Source: an uncultured Psychroserpens sp.
Lineage (GTDB): Bacteria > Bacteroidota > Bacteroidia > Flavobacteriales > Flavobacteriaceae
Assembly (NCBI GenBank): GCA_947489585.1
Contig: CANLEE010000001.1
Location: 800,946-864,945 of the forward strand
Direction of reading: 5' to 3'
DNA: 64,000 bases
The stretch's first letter is position 1; the number at the start of each line of letters is the position of its first letter. Below the pieces are notes generated by a model. It had not been told where the DNA came from. It searched no databases and saw only the letters and a list, made by a program, of their open reading frames with translations. The translations under genes were made by a program, and so were the position numbers. Shown one piece after another: positions 52,263 to 61,356 of the stretch.

Positions 52263-52649
52263 CTATTTTAAAATATTATAAAAAATTGAAATTGAAAATA
52301 CAGTCATTAGTACTCCTACCCATTTAAATTTTTGAGCATTTTTTTGAGTTACTCTTGAAATACTTTTCAAACCTATTTCAGGGTATAACAGATACAGGAT
52401 TCCTTTACCCATTATAAGCAATGCATATACTGTTACTAGAACTTTTGGCCATGTCCAAACAAAATGAAACGCAAAAATTAGAGACCCAAATCCAAAATGC
52501 AAAAGTGCATTAATAAGGTTTCCTACGTGCCTTTTAGCTGTAAGTGCTAAAAAAAAGTCTACCCACATTTTTGGTCGTATAAAATGTGATAGTCCAATAA
52601 CAAATAAATTGATTGCTAAAAAGAGTTCTATAGAATCTATATGTACCAT
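52263..52649 (-). CDS. Small membrane protein of unknown function inside the manganese-type operon
   Basis: A 128-residue protein with four hydrophobic segments (SIELFLAINLFVIGLSHFI, ALLHFGFGSLIFAFHFVW, VLVTVYALLIMGKGILYLLY, WVGVLMTVFSISIFYNI). No family recognised. Its ATG overlaps the ATPase stop by one base (TAATG), and it ends four bases before the ATC start of permease 1. It sits where related operons go directly from ATPase to permease, so it looks like an insertion into the operon. Confidence 0.7.
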   Translation of the reverse strand: MVHIDSIELFLAINLFVIGLSHFIRPKMWVDFFLALTAKRHVGNLINALLHFGFGSLIFAFHFVWTWPKVLVTVYALLIMGKGILYLLYPEIGLKSISRVTQKNAQKFKWVGVLMTVFSISIFYNILK

Positions 52650-53386
52650 TATTCCTGGATACTCACTTTATAATTAATACCATAAGTCTTTGTTAGGTTA
52701 TCATCATTGAAAATATCCTTAACTGGACCTGTAGCAATTTTCTTTACATTCAAAAAAGTCACCCAGTCAAAATATTCTGGAACAGTTTGTAAATCGTGAT
52801 GTACCACAATTACAGTTTTTCCAGCTTTTCTAAGTTCTTTTAAAATATTAATAATTGCAATTTCAGTTGTTGCATCCACACCTTGAAAAGGTTCATCCAT
52901 AAAATAGATGGATGCATCTTGCACTAAGGCTCGAGCTAAAAATATACGCTGTTGCTGACCACCAGACAACTGACTTATTTGTCGGTTTTTAAATGGCAAC
53001 ATCCCTACTTTTTCAAGTGCTTCTAAAGCTGCTTTTTTTTGTTTTTGACGTGGACGTTTAATCCAACCTAAACTTCCATAGGTTCCCATCATCACCACAT
53101 CTAATGCGGTTGTTGGAAAATCCCAATCAACACTTCCTTTCTGTGGTACATAAGCTACTAAAGAACGTTGCTTTTCATAAGACTTCCCATAGATAGTCAC
53201 ACTTCCAGCTATTGGTTTTAAAATACCTAAAATGGATTTAATAAGCGTTGATTTCCCAGCACCATTAGGACCAACAATAGCCATTAAAACACCTTCTGGA
53301 ATTTCTAAATCGATATCCCAAAGTACAGGTTTGTAGTTATATGCTACAGTTAAATCATCAACTTGCACTGCTATCTTATTACTCAT
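52649..53386 (-). CDS. Manganese/zinc-type ABC transporter ATPase
   Basis: A 245-residue ABC ATPase: Walker [12 protein letters not shown] (~38-48), Q-loop [12 protein letters not shown], signature LSGGQQQR, Walker [14 protein letters not shown]-loop VHHDLQT. The Q-loop and downstream [11 protein letters not shown] segments are typical of the manganese/zinc import group. It energises the two permeases. The gene overlaps the binding-protein stop and the following small gene by one base each, so it is translated from the same message. Confidence 0.95.
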   Translation of the reverse strand: MSNKIAVQVDDLTVAYNYKPVLWDIDLEIPEGVLMAIVGPNGAGKSTLIKSILGILKPIAGSVTIYGKSYEKQRSLVAYVPQKGSVDWDFPTTALDVVMMGTYGSLGWIKRPRQKQKKAALEALEKVGMLPFKNRQISQLSGGQQQRIFLARALVQDASIYFMDEPFQGVDATTEIAIINILKELRKAGKTVIVVHHDLQTVPEYFDWVTFLNVKKIATGPVKDIFNDDNLTKTYGINYKVSIQE

Positions 53387-54294
53387 TATTTTAGTGCATT
53401 TACGATTGTATTTACGTTGTATTCAAACATACCAATGTACGTTCCTTCAAGCGTTCCTGCATTTCCTAAAGCATCAGAATATAATGTGCCTCCAATTTCA
53501 ACTTCATGTCCTTTAGATTTAACAGCTGCTTGTAAGGCTTCAATAGTTCGTTTTGGCACAGAACTTTCTACAAAAATGGCTTTGATATTTTTTTCAATGA
53601 TAAAAGCAGATAATTTCTGCACATCTTGAACTCCTGCTTCGGTAGCCGTTGATAAGCCTTGTAAGCCCACAACTTCAAACTCATAGGCTTTTCCAAAGTA
53701 ATTAAAGGCATCATGTGCCGTCACTAAAATTCTTTTTTCCTTCGGAAGTGACTCTATAACAGCCCTTATCTTGCTTTGAAGCGCATCTAATTTTGCAATA
53801 TATTTAATTTCATTTGCTTTAAAATTCTCAGTGTTTTCTGGATTTTTTTCAGAAAGAACTTCAGTTACTTTTTTTACAAACTGTTTAAAATAATTAATGT
53901 CAAACCATACATGTGGATCGTAATTAGAAGCAAAATAATCAGATCCTATTAAGGTGCTTTTATCAAGCTCTTCTCCTAAAGCAATTGGGGTTTTAGTAGC
54001 ACTTCCCATTTTTTCGAAAACCTCAACAAGTTTTCCTTCAAGATGCAATCCGTTATAAAAAATTACATTGGCCTCAACTAATTTGGTGACATCACCTTCA
54101 CTAGCTTTATACAAATGAGGGTCCACTCCACTACCCATTAAACCTTGAACATTTACATAATCACCACCAATGTTTTTTACCAAATCGGTAATCATGGTTG
54201 TCGTGGTGACAATATTTAATTTACCATCAGATTTAGTTTCATTTTTACAACTGAAACATGCTACGATTAATACTATGGCTATTATTTTTTTCAT
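53386..54294 (-). CDS. Manganese/zinc-type binding lipoprotein
   Basis: Cluster A-I metal-binding component of the importer, a lipoprotein (lipobox ACFSC, Cys15 counting from the chosen ATG). Ligand histidines lie in [15 protein letters not shown] and the [11 protein letters not shown] segment, with an Asp/Glu in the last block ([13 protein letters not shown]). The His3-acid pattern fits Mn2+ or Zn2+; the absence of a long His-rich loop and the DtxR-family regulator favour manganese. A start 11 codons upstream is possible, but the signal peptide begins at this ATG. Confidence 0.9.
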   Translation of the reverse strand: MKKIIAIVLIVACFSCKNETKSDGKLNIVTTTTMITDLVKNIGGDYVNVQGLMGSGVDPHLYKASEGDVTKLVEANVIFYNGLHLEGKLVEVFEKMGSATKTPIALGEELDKSTLIGSDYFASNYDPHVWFDINYFKQFVKKVTEVLSEKNPENTENFKANEIKYIAKLDALQSKIRAVIESLPKEKRILVTAHDAFNYFGKAYEFEVVGLQGLSTATEAGVQDVQKLSAFIIEKNIKAIFVESSVPKRTIEALQAAVKSKGHEVEIGGTLYSDALGNAGTLEGTYIGMFEYNVNTIVNALK

Positions 54295-54316
54295 ATTGAT
54301 ATTCTTGTTTTTTATT

Positions 54317-55120
54317 CTACTTAGCAAACATTCTAAAACTTGCTCCTAGACCAATTAACAAATCTTGACCTTTTGTTATACTTGTTCCGAAATATGTGTC
54401 TAACTGTAAATCGTTTGAAACTAAATACGTAAATCCGGCATCCCAATAATGATTGGCAGAGCTGTCTTCTGGCAAATCGCCATAAAGTTCTGCATACACG
54501 CCAAATTTGTCTGTAAAACTGTATCCATATGCTACTGTATAAATAGCTGCAGCTTCTGAAGAGTCACTCCCCCATTGTCCTCCAATATTGTAGCCAATGC
54601 TCGACCTTTCGTTTAACGTATGAGATAAAGAAAACCGAAAATCAACTCCTGTTGTTTCTGGGCGATAATCTTGTGAAGCACTAAATACAGGAAAAACATG
54701 TCCGATTAATGCAATTTCTGGCATCCCATTTTTTTCTTCAGCAATATCAAGCTTAACGCCTAATAATAAAGGAGAAAGCCCACTAGTTACATTATCAAGC
54801 TTATTCCCGTTTACTTTTGTCACACCTTCTACAAAGTCCCAGCCTAAACGCAATTCTATATTATCTAGAATCCCATAACGTATGAGTGTCGTATTGTATG
54901 TGTATGCTTCAGATGTAATAGAATTATCTTCAAAAGATTCGTATAAACCACCTGTTTCTATTTGAAGAACGCCTTGACCGACTGTTGACGATGCCTCAGT
55001 AGCATCTGGTCTATCAGTAACTAATGGTGTTGAGTTGACTTCAATTTGAGAATCATCTTGAGCAAAAGCAAATCCTGATAATAACAATAAAGTAAATAAA
55101 AAAGTATTTTTAATTTTCAT
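54317..55120 (-). CDS. Outer-membrane transporter-like beta-barrel protein
   Basis: A 267-residue protein with a signal peptide (MKIKNTFLFTLLLLSGFAFA) and a beta-rich body with repeated amphipathic strands (LIRYGILDNIELRLGWDF, GVDFRFSLSHTLNERSSIGY, WDAGFTYLVSNDLQLDTYFG), ending in FRMFAK. It resembles the MetA-type phenol-pathway outer-membrane proteins. In the operon it lies between the regulator and the binding lipoprotein, so an outer-membrane entry for the metal is a reasonable inference. The ATG overlaps the regulator stop by 11 bases. Confidence 0.75.
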   Translation of the reverse strand: MKIKNTFLFTLLLLSGFAFAQDDSQIEVNSTPLVTDRPDATEASSTVGQGVLQIETGGLYESFEDNSITSEAYTYNTTLIRYGILDNIELRLGWDFVEGVTKVNGNKLDNVTSGLSPLLLGVKLDIAEEKNGMPEIALIGHVFPVFSASQDYRPETTGVDFRFSLSHTLNERSSIGYNIGGQWGSDSSEAAAIYTVAYGYSFTDKFGVYAELYGDLPEDSSANHYWDAGFTYLVSNDLQLDTYFGTSITKGQDLLIGLGASFRMFAK

Positions 55121-55766
55121 CGACATAAATAATTTTAGTAAAGTCTTCATTCAAAACAATCGTATTAGATCCAATAGATATTTGGGTCATTTTATTACTA
55201 ATAAATTGTTTTGAAACGGTTAATGTATTTCTATATTTAATTTGGTTTTGAGCACAAAAATCAAAGAATTCTTTGTCATCACTCATTAATCTTGAAATCG
55301 TGTAGGTCTTCCCTTCTATAGCCTCAGATAATGAAATTGAAGTATCTTCTGTAGTAATTTCACCATTTGCATTTGGAATTGGGTCTCCATGAGGATCAAA
55401 CTTAGGATGCCCTAAATACTCACTTATTTTTTTGGCCAATAAATCAGAGGTTTGGTGTTCTAGTAATTCGGCCTCTCGGTGGATATCATGCAATGACATA
55501 TCAAACATTTTAAATAAAAAAGCCTCCCAAAGGCGATGTTTTCTCACCACATTAAGAGCCATTTTAGTGCCTTTTTCTGTAAGTTGTAACGCTTGATATT
55601 TTTCGTAATTCAGTAAATCCTTAGCGGCTAGTTTTTTAGCCATATCTGTGGCAGCTGCATTAGAAATACCAAGTTTTTTTGCAATGTTTCCAGGCTTTGT
55701 ATCCTTTATATCATGCTTATCATTGTTGTAAATTGCCTTTACAAAATTTTCAATCGCTACAGACAT
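55110..55766 (-). CDS. mntR: DtxR/MntR-family metal-dependent regulator
   Basis: A 218-residue regulator. Winged helix (residues ~1-60, ENFVKAIYNNDKHD and PGNIAKKLGISNAAATDMAKKL), then the metal-binding and dimer part (~70-140, RKHRLWEAFLFKMFDMSLHD, EAELLEHQTSD, LGHPKFDPHGDPIP), which is complete, and a C-terminal FeoA-like domain (~145-215). Representation of operon genes in response to manganese or iron is expected. It is the first gene of the operon and probably regulates it, with a candidate operator between 55788 and 55803. Metal specificity is inferred from the importer type. Confidence 0.88.
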   Translation of the reverse strand: MSVAIENFVKAIYNNDKHDIKDTKPGNIAKKLGISNAAATDMAKKLAAKDLLNYEKYQALQLTEKGTKMALNVVRKHRLWEAFLFKMFDMSLHDIHREAELLEHQTSDLLAKKISEYLGHPKFDPHGDPIPNANGEITTEDTSISLSEAIEGKTYTISRLMSDDKEFFDFCAQNQIKYRNTLTVSKQFISNKMTQISIGSNTIVLNEDFTKIIYVDEN

Positions 55767-55787
55767 TTATGATTGCTTTAAATTATT

Positions 55788-55803
55788 TTTAAGTAAGCTT
55801 AAA
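55788..55803. promoter_or_regulatory. Candidate MntR operator (palindrome)
   Basis: TTTAAG-N4-CTTAAA, a perfect inverted repeat 22-37 bases upstream of the regulator ATG, positioned just downstream of the promoter boxes, where a repressor would block transcription. Confidence 0.45.
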
Positions 55804-55810
55804 TATTTTA

Positions 55811-55841
55811 CAAATGTAACTAAAATTTTGTGTTAGGACAA
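55811..55841 (-). promoter_or_regulatory. Promoter of the manganese-type operon
   Basis: On the minus strand: TACATTTG at 55818-55811 (fits TAnnTTTG), with TTGT at 55841-55838 about 19 bases upstream in place of TTTG. The GTTGTCCTAAC sequence overlapping the upstream element also has DtxR-box character (TTAGG half site). Confidence 0.55.
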
Positions 55842-55889
55842 CTTTCTTTTAATTACTAACTTCACAACATCATTAAAATTTATAAATCT

Positions 55890-57917
55890 ATGTATCGATT
55901 ATACTTGTTTTTTTTATTGCTATTTAGTTTTCAAGGTGTTATAGCACAATCTGAAAAACTACCCTTTCAAGCTTTAGATGTTTTTGAATTAGAATGGGCT
56001 TCCGATCCTCAAATTTCTCCTGATGGTTCTCAAATAGTATACAGACGCAATGGTTATGATATTATGAAAGATAACTCTAAAGGCAATCTTTGGATTATTA
56101 GTAGTGATGGCTCATCACATCGAAAATTGACCTCAAGAGAAGTCAATGAATCACAAGCAAAATGGTCACCATCTGGAGATCGCATTGCATTTGTAAGTTC
56201 AACTAAAGAAGGTGCCGAGTTGTATATGTACTGGACTAAAACTGGACAAATCGCCAAACTATCTCAACTTCCTAAGTCGCCAGGAAACATCACGTGGTCA
56301 CCAGACGGGACGCATATCGCATTCACCATGTTTGTCTCTCAAAAACCTCCTGTTGTAGCAGATATGCCAGCAAAACCTAAAGGTGCTGATTGGGGAAAAC
56401 CTGTTAGAATTACAGATCGTTTAAAACATGAAGCCGATGGCAGAGGTTATATGGAACCTGGGTTTACTCACATTTTCACAATACCTGCTGAAGGTGGTTC
56501 AGCACGTCAAATTACAACTGATGATTATAACCATAATAGTAGCTTATCGTTTTCGCCTAATGGTAAAGACATTTATTTTTCTGCAAATAGAGTTGAGGAC
56601 TGGGAATACCGATTTAGAAATAGTGAGATTTATAAAATAAATATTGCTACTAAAAAAATCACAACTTTAACCTCTCAAGATGGTCCAGATTACGGTGCTA
56701 AAGTATCTCCAGATGGTAAAAACGTTGCTTTTTTAGGCTACTTAGATAAAGTTCAAGCCCATCAAAATACCGTTTTACATTTAATGAATACAGATGGTAG
56801 CCAACGAAAAATCATATCATCAAAATTAGATCAAAGTGTTTCTAATATCTCATGGGATACTGCAGGTAACGGCTTGTATTTTACTTATGATGAAAAAGGA
56901 AATTCTAAAGTAGCATATATAACGACTTCAGGAAAAATCACAAAGCTTACTGATAACTTAGGAGGAACAACTCTAGGTCGACCTTATGCGTCTGGTTCAT
57001 ATTCGGTATCTAATAATGGAACCATTGTATACACACAAACACGACCAGAATATCCAGCTGATTTGGCAGTGATTAAGAATAAAAAAGCACCTCAACTAAT
57101 TACACATTTAAACGCTGATGTTTTAAATCATCGCGAATTAGGAACTACTGAAGAAGTCTGGTATAAATCCTCTTATGATGGACGTGATATTCAAGGATGG
57201 ATCGTAAAACCACCTTTTTATGACGCCTCAAAATCTTACCCTTTGTTGGTTGAAAACCATGGTGGCCCGATTTTAAATTATGGGGATCGCTTTACTGCGG
57301 AAATTCAATTGTATGCAGCAGATGGCTATGTGGTATTTTACCCAAACCCAAGAGGGAGTACCAGTTATGGTGAAGAATTTGGGAACTTACTCTACAACAA
57401 TTACCCAGGACAAGACTATAATGACGTCATGGATGGTGTAGACTATTTAGTCAATAAGGGTATTGTAGATAACGATAAGTTATTTGTCACTGGCGGAAGT
57501 GCAGGAGGTATTATGACCGCATGGATGATTGGAAAAAACAACCGTTTTAAAGCTGCGGTAGTGGCAAAACCTGTGATGAATTGGATTAGCAAAACATTAG
57601 TCGCTGATAATTATTTTGGCTATGCCAATTCAAGGTATCCAGGACAGCCGTGGGAAAACTTTGAAACCTATTGGAAATTTTCTCCTATTTCCTTAGTAGG
57701 AAACATTGAAACACCAACTATGGTGATGGTTGGAATGAATGATTTACGTACGCCACCTAGCGAGGCGAAGCAATTGTATCATGCTTTAAAATTGCGAAAA
57801 ATTGAAACTGTTTTGGTTGAAATTCCTGATGCCTCACATGGTATTGCGAGTAAACCAAGTAATTTAATTACTAAGGTAGCGCATACTTTGGCGTGGTTAA
57901 AAAAGTATAATAATTAG
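55890..57917 (+). CDS. S9 family prolyl oligopeptidase-like peptidase
   Basis: A 675-residue exported peptidase (signal peptide to GVIAQ). N-terminal beta-propeller (~25-410, repeated SPDG/SPSGD motifs such as WSPSGDRIAF, WSPDGTHIAF, SPDGKNVAF) gates a C-terminal alpha/beta hydrolase with catalytic S537 in VTGGSAGG, Asp in GMNDLRTPP and His in DASHGIA. This is the acylaminoacyl-peptidase branch of family S9, which trims short peptides. Divergent from the manganese operon, which may share the intergenic region. No operon partner. Confidence 0.95.
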   Translation: MYRLYLFFLLLFSFQGVIAQSEKLPFQALDVFELEWASDPQISPDGSQIVYRRNGYDIMKDNSKGNLWIISSDGSSHRKLTSREVNESQAKWSPSGDRIAFVSSTKEGAELYMYWTKTGQIAKLSQLPKSPGNITWSPDGTHIAFTMFVSQKPPVVADMPAKPKGADWGKPVRITDRLKHEADGRGYMEPGFTHIFTIPAEGGSARQITTDDYNHNSSLSFSPNGKDIYFSANRVEDWEYRFRNSEIYKINIATKKITTLTSQDGPDYGAKVSPDGKNVAFLGYLDKVQAHQNTVLHLMNTDGSQRKIISSKLDQSVSNISWDTAGNGLYFTYDEKGNSKVAYITTSGKITKLTDNLGGTTLGRPYASGSYSVSNNGTIVYTQTRPEYPADLAVIKNKKAPQLITHLNADVLNHRELGTTEEVWYKSSYDGRDIQGWIVKPPFYDASKSYPLLVENHGGPILNYGDRFTAEIQLYAADGYVVFYPNPRGSTSYGEEFGNLLYNNYPGQDYNDVMDGVDYLVNKGIVDNDKLFVTGGSAGGIMTAWMIGKNNRFKAAVVAKPVMNWISKTLVADNYFGYANSRYPGQPWENFETYWKFSPISLVGNIETPTMVMVGMNDLRTPPSEAKQLYHALKLRKIETVLVEIPDASHGIASKPSNLITKVAHTLAWLKKYNN

Positions 57918-58300
57918 AGCTTCATAAACTATTAACCTATTTTATTAAAAAATTAGAAATCAGGTATTTAAAATTATTTGATAGTTATTTTTGACTGTTT
58001 TTTTAGTATATTTAAGCAGCTATTGATTATTTGATGTGTCGTTGTTTTTATAATATACAAGTTTGTATATTTCGTTCTCTCCACAAAAGCATAACACAAA
58101 AACAGCATCACTTTTTAACTATTGCGAAATAGATTTCGTTGTAGAGCACAACTGTATCTTTTGATGAAAGTTGTTGTTAAAGTGTTGTATAAATTCTTCG
58201 ATTACCCTATCTCATTATTGTAGCATTTAAATTTAGAACATTACACTGTCCGTTAAAAGAGTTTTAATTGGACTTATACAATAATCTAAAATACATTGTT
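57918..58300 (+). other. 383-base stretch without a gene: structured leader region
   Basis: Between the S9 peptidase and the barrel-protein gene. It contains a perfect 18-base palindrome at 58053-58070, a second at 58125-58138 (CGAAAT-AG-ATTTCG) and GTTGT-N5-ACAAC at 58138-58152, next to a promoter-like TATATTTC at 58066. If that promoter is used, the message has an unusually long (about 225-base) leader. Confidence 0.5.
58042..58073 (+). promoter_or_regulatory. Promoter-like element upstream of the barrel/lipoprotein cluster
   Basis: TTG at 58042-58044 and TATATTTC at 58066-58073, 21 bases apart, overlapping the 58053-58070 palindrome. The spacing is slightly longer than the consensus, so the assignment is tentative. 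Confidence 0.35.
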
Positions 58301-59584
58301 ATGAAACCAACAACACGATTAAACACACTTTTTCTTTTATTTATGGTATTTAATATGACCATGACTTATGGACAATATGTTCAGAGAAAAGCAGGAGAAT
58401 TAAAGGCTGTCTTTGAAAAAATGCACACTACTACTAATATGGAAGAATGGAAAGGTACTCAAACCTGTACACCAGAAACACTTATTAAATTAGTAAAAGA
58501 TAATGCGTCAATTACACCTGAAACTGAAACCACAAAAATTAATGGTCCTGATTTAGAAACGGCTACATCAAATATTTGGCGTGACCGAATTAAGGATCCA
58601 ACTAAAGAGTTCATTGTTTCTGACCAAGAAATAAAACCTAAAGACCATCCATGTGCATATATTGTTCGTTCATACATGCGTGAAATCGATGCTCAAGGAA
58701 AATGGAAAACCTATAGAATAAAAACAACCATCAGGGTAGATTGCGAATGCACTGATGACAGTACCAATAAAGATATTAAAACTGGCACATTCATTTATGA
58801 AGCAATCATTAGAATTAGAGTGTCATCTAACAGTATAAAGTTTTCATACCCAAAAGATGAAGACTTAGGGAAAGTTAAAATAATCCGTTTAGAATGCTGT
58901 CCAGGTAAAGATGATGACCAAGACGACACCCCAAAAGATGATGATGAAGAAACGCCTGAAGAGGATGGAGAGGATAACGATGATGGCGACGGTGATGATA
59001 AGGACGACAAGGAGGATCATATGGCTAACGAAGAAAATGAAGATTGCTGTACATCTGAAGACCCAAAACAAACCATTGGCTTTGTTCCTGGCTTTGGGCT
59101 AACTAATAATTTTGAAGATTTTTCTTATGACTTAGGGATTGAATATTTAAGGAATATTGGAGATTCTTTTGGAGACGATACCTTATATGCAGGAGCTTTA
59201 GTAGGTTATATGGGAGAAAACAGGCAGGATGGAGAGGTCAAAGAAACCATGTGGTATGCGGCTGGAATTATTCAAAATAGGTCCCCATTTAGTTTTTGCG
59301 ATGATTTACAATGGATCAATCAAATTTGTGTGCTCTATGGCGAAGGTCAAATAGATGCCTTTGGCAATACTGATGATTTTTCAACCTTTAGTGTAGGTGT
59401 ACATACAGGCTTTAACTTTCAATTTAATGACAAGTTTGCTGTAGGCGCAGATGTAACCGTAGCCTCAATTGGCAGCACTACATTTACTTCGGAAAATGGC
59501 GGTTCAGAATTCAAACAAGATATTGGGGATCTCTTTGTAAATAAAAGAAACGGCGTTCGATTTGGATTCCGATTTACATTTTAA
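58301..59584 (+). CDS. Outer-membrane beta-barrel protein with N-terminal Cys-rich domain
   Basis: A 427-residue protein with a signal peptide (to TYGQ). Residues ~25-205 form a domain with the cysteine pattern TQTCTPE, HPCAYI, DCECTDD and LECCPGKD, which aligns in order with the three lipoproteins that follow. An Asp/Glu-rich linker (~206-245) leads to a C-terminal beta-barrel (~255-427, TIGFVPGFGLTNN, WYAAGIIQN, FSVGVHTGFNFQFNDKF, ending GVRFGFRFTF, with the aromatic end typical of outer-membrane proteins). No known family was recognised. It ends at a terminator, so the lipoproteins have their own message. Confidence 0.75.
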   Translation: MKPTTRLNTLFLLFMVFNMTMTYGQYVQRKAGELKAVFEKMHTTTNMEEWKGTQTCTPETLIKLVKDNASITPETETTKINGPDLETATSNIWRDRIKDPTKEFIVSDQEIKPKDHPCAYIVRSYMREIDAQGKWKTYRIKTTIRVDCECTDDSTNKDIKTGTFIYEAIIRIRVSSNSIKFSYPKDEDLGKVKIIRLECCPGKDDDQDDTPKDDDEETPEEDGEDNDDGDGDDKDDKEDHMANEENEDCCTSEDPKQTIGFVPGFGLTNNFEDFSYDLGIEYLRNIGDSFGDDTLYAGALVGYMGENRQDGEVKETMWYAAGIIQNRSPFSFCDDLQWINQICVLYGEGQIDAFGNTDDFSTFSVGVHTGFNFQFNDKFAVGADVTVASIGSTTFTSENGGSEFKQDIGDLFVNKRNGVRFGFRFTF

Positions 59585-59598
59585 AAACCAATACATAA

Positions 59599-59634
59599 AC
59601 CATCATTGCTAGGATGCTTTGATGGTTTTTTTAA
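59599..59634 (+). terminator. Terminator after the beta-barrel protein gene
   Basis: Stem AAACCATCA / TGATGGTTT with a 14-base loop, followed by a T-run. It separates the barrel gene from the lipoprotein genes. Confidence 0.8.
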
Positions 59635-59663
59635 CTTAATAGTCATCTTAATTCAATACAACT

Positions 59664-60498
59664 ATGAAACCAATAATTAAACCATTTTAGCGTATTATGT
59701 CTATGTGTACTCTTAATTGGATGTAGTACATTCAAGCCAACACAAAAAAGCGCAGTCTCATTTAATACTGTATTGGGATCAGTAAATTGGAAGAATGCAA
59801 AGCCCGATAAAAAAAACATGAATAATACTTGCTCTCCAACCATGCTAAAAATGGCATTGGCCAATTTGCCAAAAAAATTTAAAATCCGTAAAAATTTACA
59901 TAAAGATATTTATGAAGACTTATTTAAACTTAATTCAAAATTCGAAAAGGTTATTAAAACCTATGATTTAGAAAGTAAATTAGCTGAAAACAATGGATTC
60001 TTTACGATTAGTGCAAAGGATAAGATGTATAATGCCGATTATAGCTCACAAAACAAAAAGGATTTCATTAAAAAGGTAAAAACACGTCGTGACGGTAAAA
60101 CTGTGGATTGGGAAAATAAAGAAAAAAAAATAGATAAAGCACTCTCTTCACTTTACGAAAGCACAAAATCATCTCGTATTTCTAAATATGGAAGTATACA
60201 AATTAACACTTGTGAAGTTAAAATCTATCAAATTGTCACCATTAAAAAAATGACTTTAAAAAAAATGACTATGGTTCCGTTTGTCGTTATGCTTTTTGAT
60301 TGTAAATGCAGTGAGAAAAGTTTAAAAACTGATGTAGACCATGGCAAAATAGTATTTAGTACAGATGTTGAAGTCACATTCCAAAACGACACATTTGATT
60401 TAAATGCTATGTTATTTAAAGTTAATGGGAATTCAAGATATTGGCTTGAGAGAGCGATCTGTTGTAAGGACAAAAATGAAGACAAAGAAAAAGATTAA
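59664..60498 (+). pseudogene. Frameshifted first copy of the Cys-rich lipoprotein family
   Basis: The start (MKPIIKPF) is in frame and matches the copies downstream, but an extra T in the run at 59685-59688 (four T, three in the intact copies) puts a TAG at 59688-59690 after eight codons. The rest of the gene is undamaged in the shifted frame: LIGCSTFKPTQKS (lipobox), NNTCSPTML, KKVKTRRDGK, NTCEVKI, DCKCSEKS and a final ICCKDKNEDKEKD. It reads as a single-base insertion, recent or phase-variable. A TTG at 59773 would give a cytoplasmic fragment without the lipobox. Confidence 0.8.
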
Positions 60499-60510
60499 TT
60501 CAATAACATT

Positions 60511-61344
60511 ATGAAATTTATAATTAAACCATTTAGCGTATTATGTCTATGTGTACTCTTAATTGGATGTGACAAATTCAAACCAACTCAAAAAAGTAAA
60601 GACAGCTTTAAAAGTGCTTTCAATGCGGTGAATTGGAATAATGCAACACCAAGTAAAAAAAGTCTCAACACAACTTGTACTGCGAAGATGCTCCAAATGG
60701 CATTAGACAGTTTGCCAAAACAATTCTATGTAGACAAAGGTTCACATGCAGAACTCTATGGTTATTTATCTGATATGTATGCAGAATTTGATCATCTTAT
60801 TAAGACCTATGATTTAGAAAGTAAATTAGCTGAAGACACAGGGTTAACAACAATTAGCGCAAAGGATAAGGTGTTAAATGCATGGAGCGGTGCCAGAGGT
60901 AGCAAAGACTTTATTAAAAAGGTGAAAACACGTCGCGATGGAAAATTTGTAGATTGGGAAAACAAAGAAGCTAAACTAGATATTGCACTTTTAATACTTT
61001 ATCGTGAGATAGAATCAATGTTTACAGTTAAAGGACAGGATATTAAAATTAATGATTGTAGAATTTTAATTAATCAAGCCATCGATATCAGAAAAATTAC
61101 ATCAACAAAAATTACATTGATTCCATTTTGTGCTATGTTTTTTACGTGTCAATGCACTGAAAAAAGCACAAAAAAAGACCTAAAAGATGGCAGAATTGCA
61201 TTCAGTACTGTTGTAGAAGCGACGTTTCAAAACGACTCACTTGATTTAAACGCTATGATTTTTAAAACTAAAGGTAATCCAGTCTATAGTATTTATGAGG
61301 CGGATTGTTGTAAAGACAAAAATGAAGACAAAGAAAAGGATTAA
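60511..61344 (+). CDS. Cys-rich lipoprotein family, copy 2
   Basis: A 277-residue lipoprotein (lipobox LLIGC, Cys20). The domain shared by the family runs from NTTCTAKML over DFIKKVKTRRDGK and NDCRILI to CQCTEKS and DCCKDKNEDKEKD, giving six conserved cysteines (C, C, CxC, CC). The family is not one I recognise and matches the N-terminal part of the barrel protein upstream. It starts 12 bases after the previous copy; the sequence around this junction is nearly identical to the next junction, as expected from tandem duplication. Disulfide or metal binding is possible. Confidence 0.8.
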   Translation: MKFIIKPFSVLCLCVLLIGCDKFKPTQKSKDSFKSAFNAVNWNNATPSKKSLNTTCTAKMLQMALDSLPKQFYVDKGSHAELYGYLSDMYAEFDHLIKTYDLESKLAEDTGLTTISAKDKVLNAWSGARGSKDFIKKVKTRRDGKFVDWENKEAKLDIALLILYREIESMFTVKGQDIKINDCRILINQAIDIRKITSTKITLIPFCAMFFTCQCTEKSTKKDLKDGRIAFSTVVEATFQNDSLDLNAMIFKTKGNPVYSIYEADCCKDKNEDKEKD

Positions 61345-61356
61345 TTCAATAACATT

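Noticed and set aside
55767..55889. Manganese riboswitch before the operon
   Set aside because: No structure beyond a palindrome of 16 bases was seen, and the leader is too short for a riboswitch.
58033..58131. A 32-codon open frame in the leader of the barrel gene
   Set aside because: It has no signal peptide or domain and overlaps palindromes; treated as leader sequence.
59773..60498. A cytoplasmic protein starting at TTG
   Set aside because: Its upstream frame continues the lipobox and signal peptide of the family; it is the frameshifted copy, not an independent gene.
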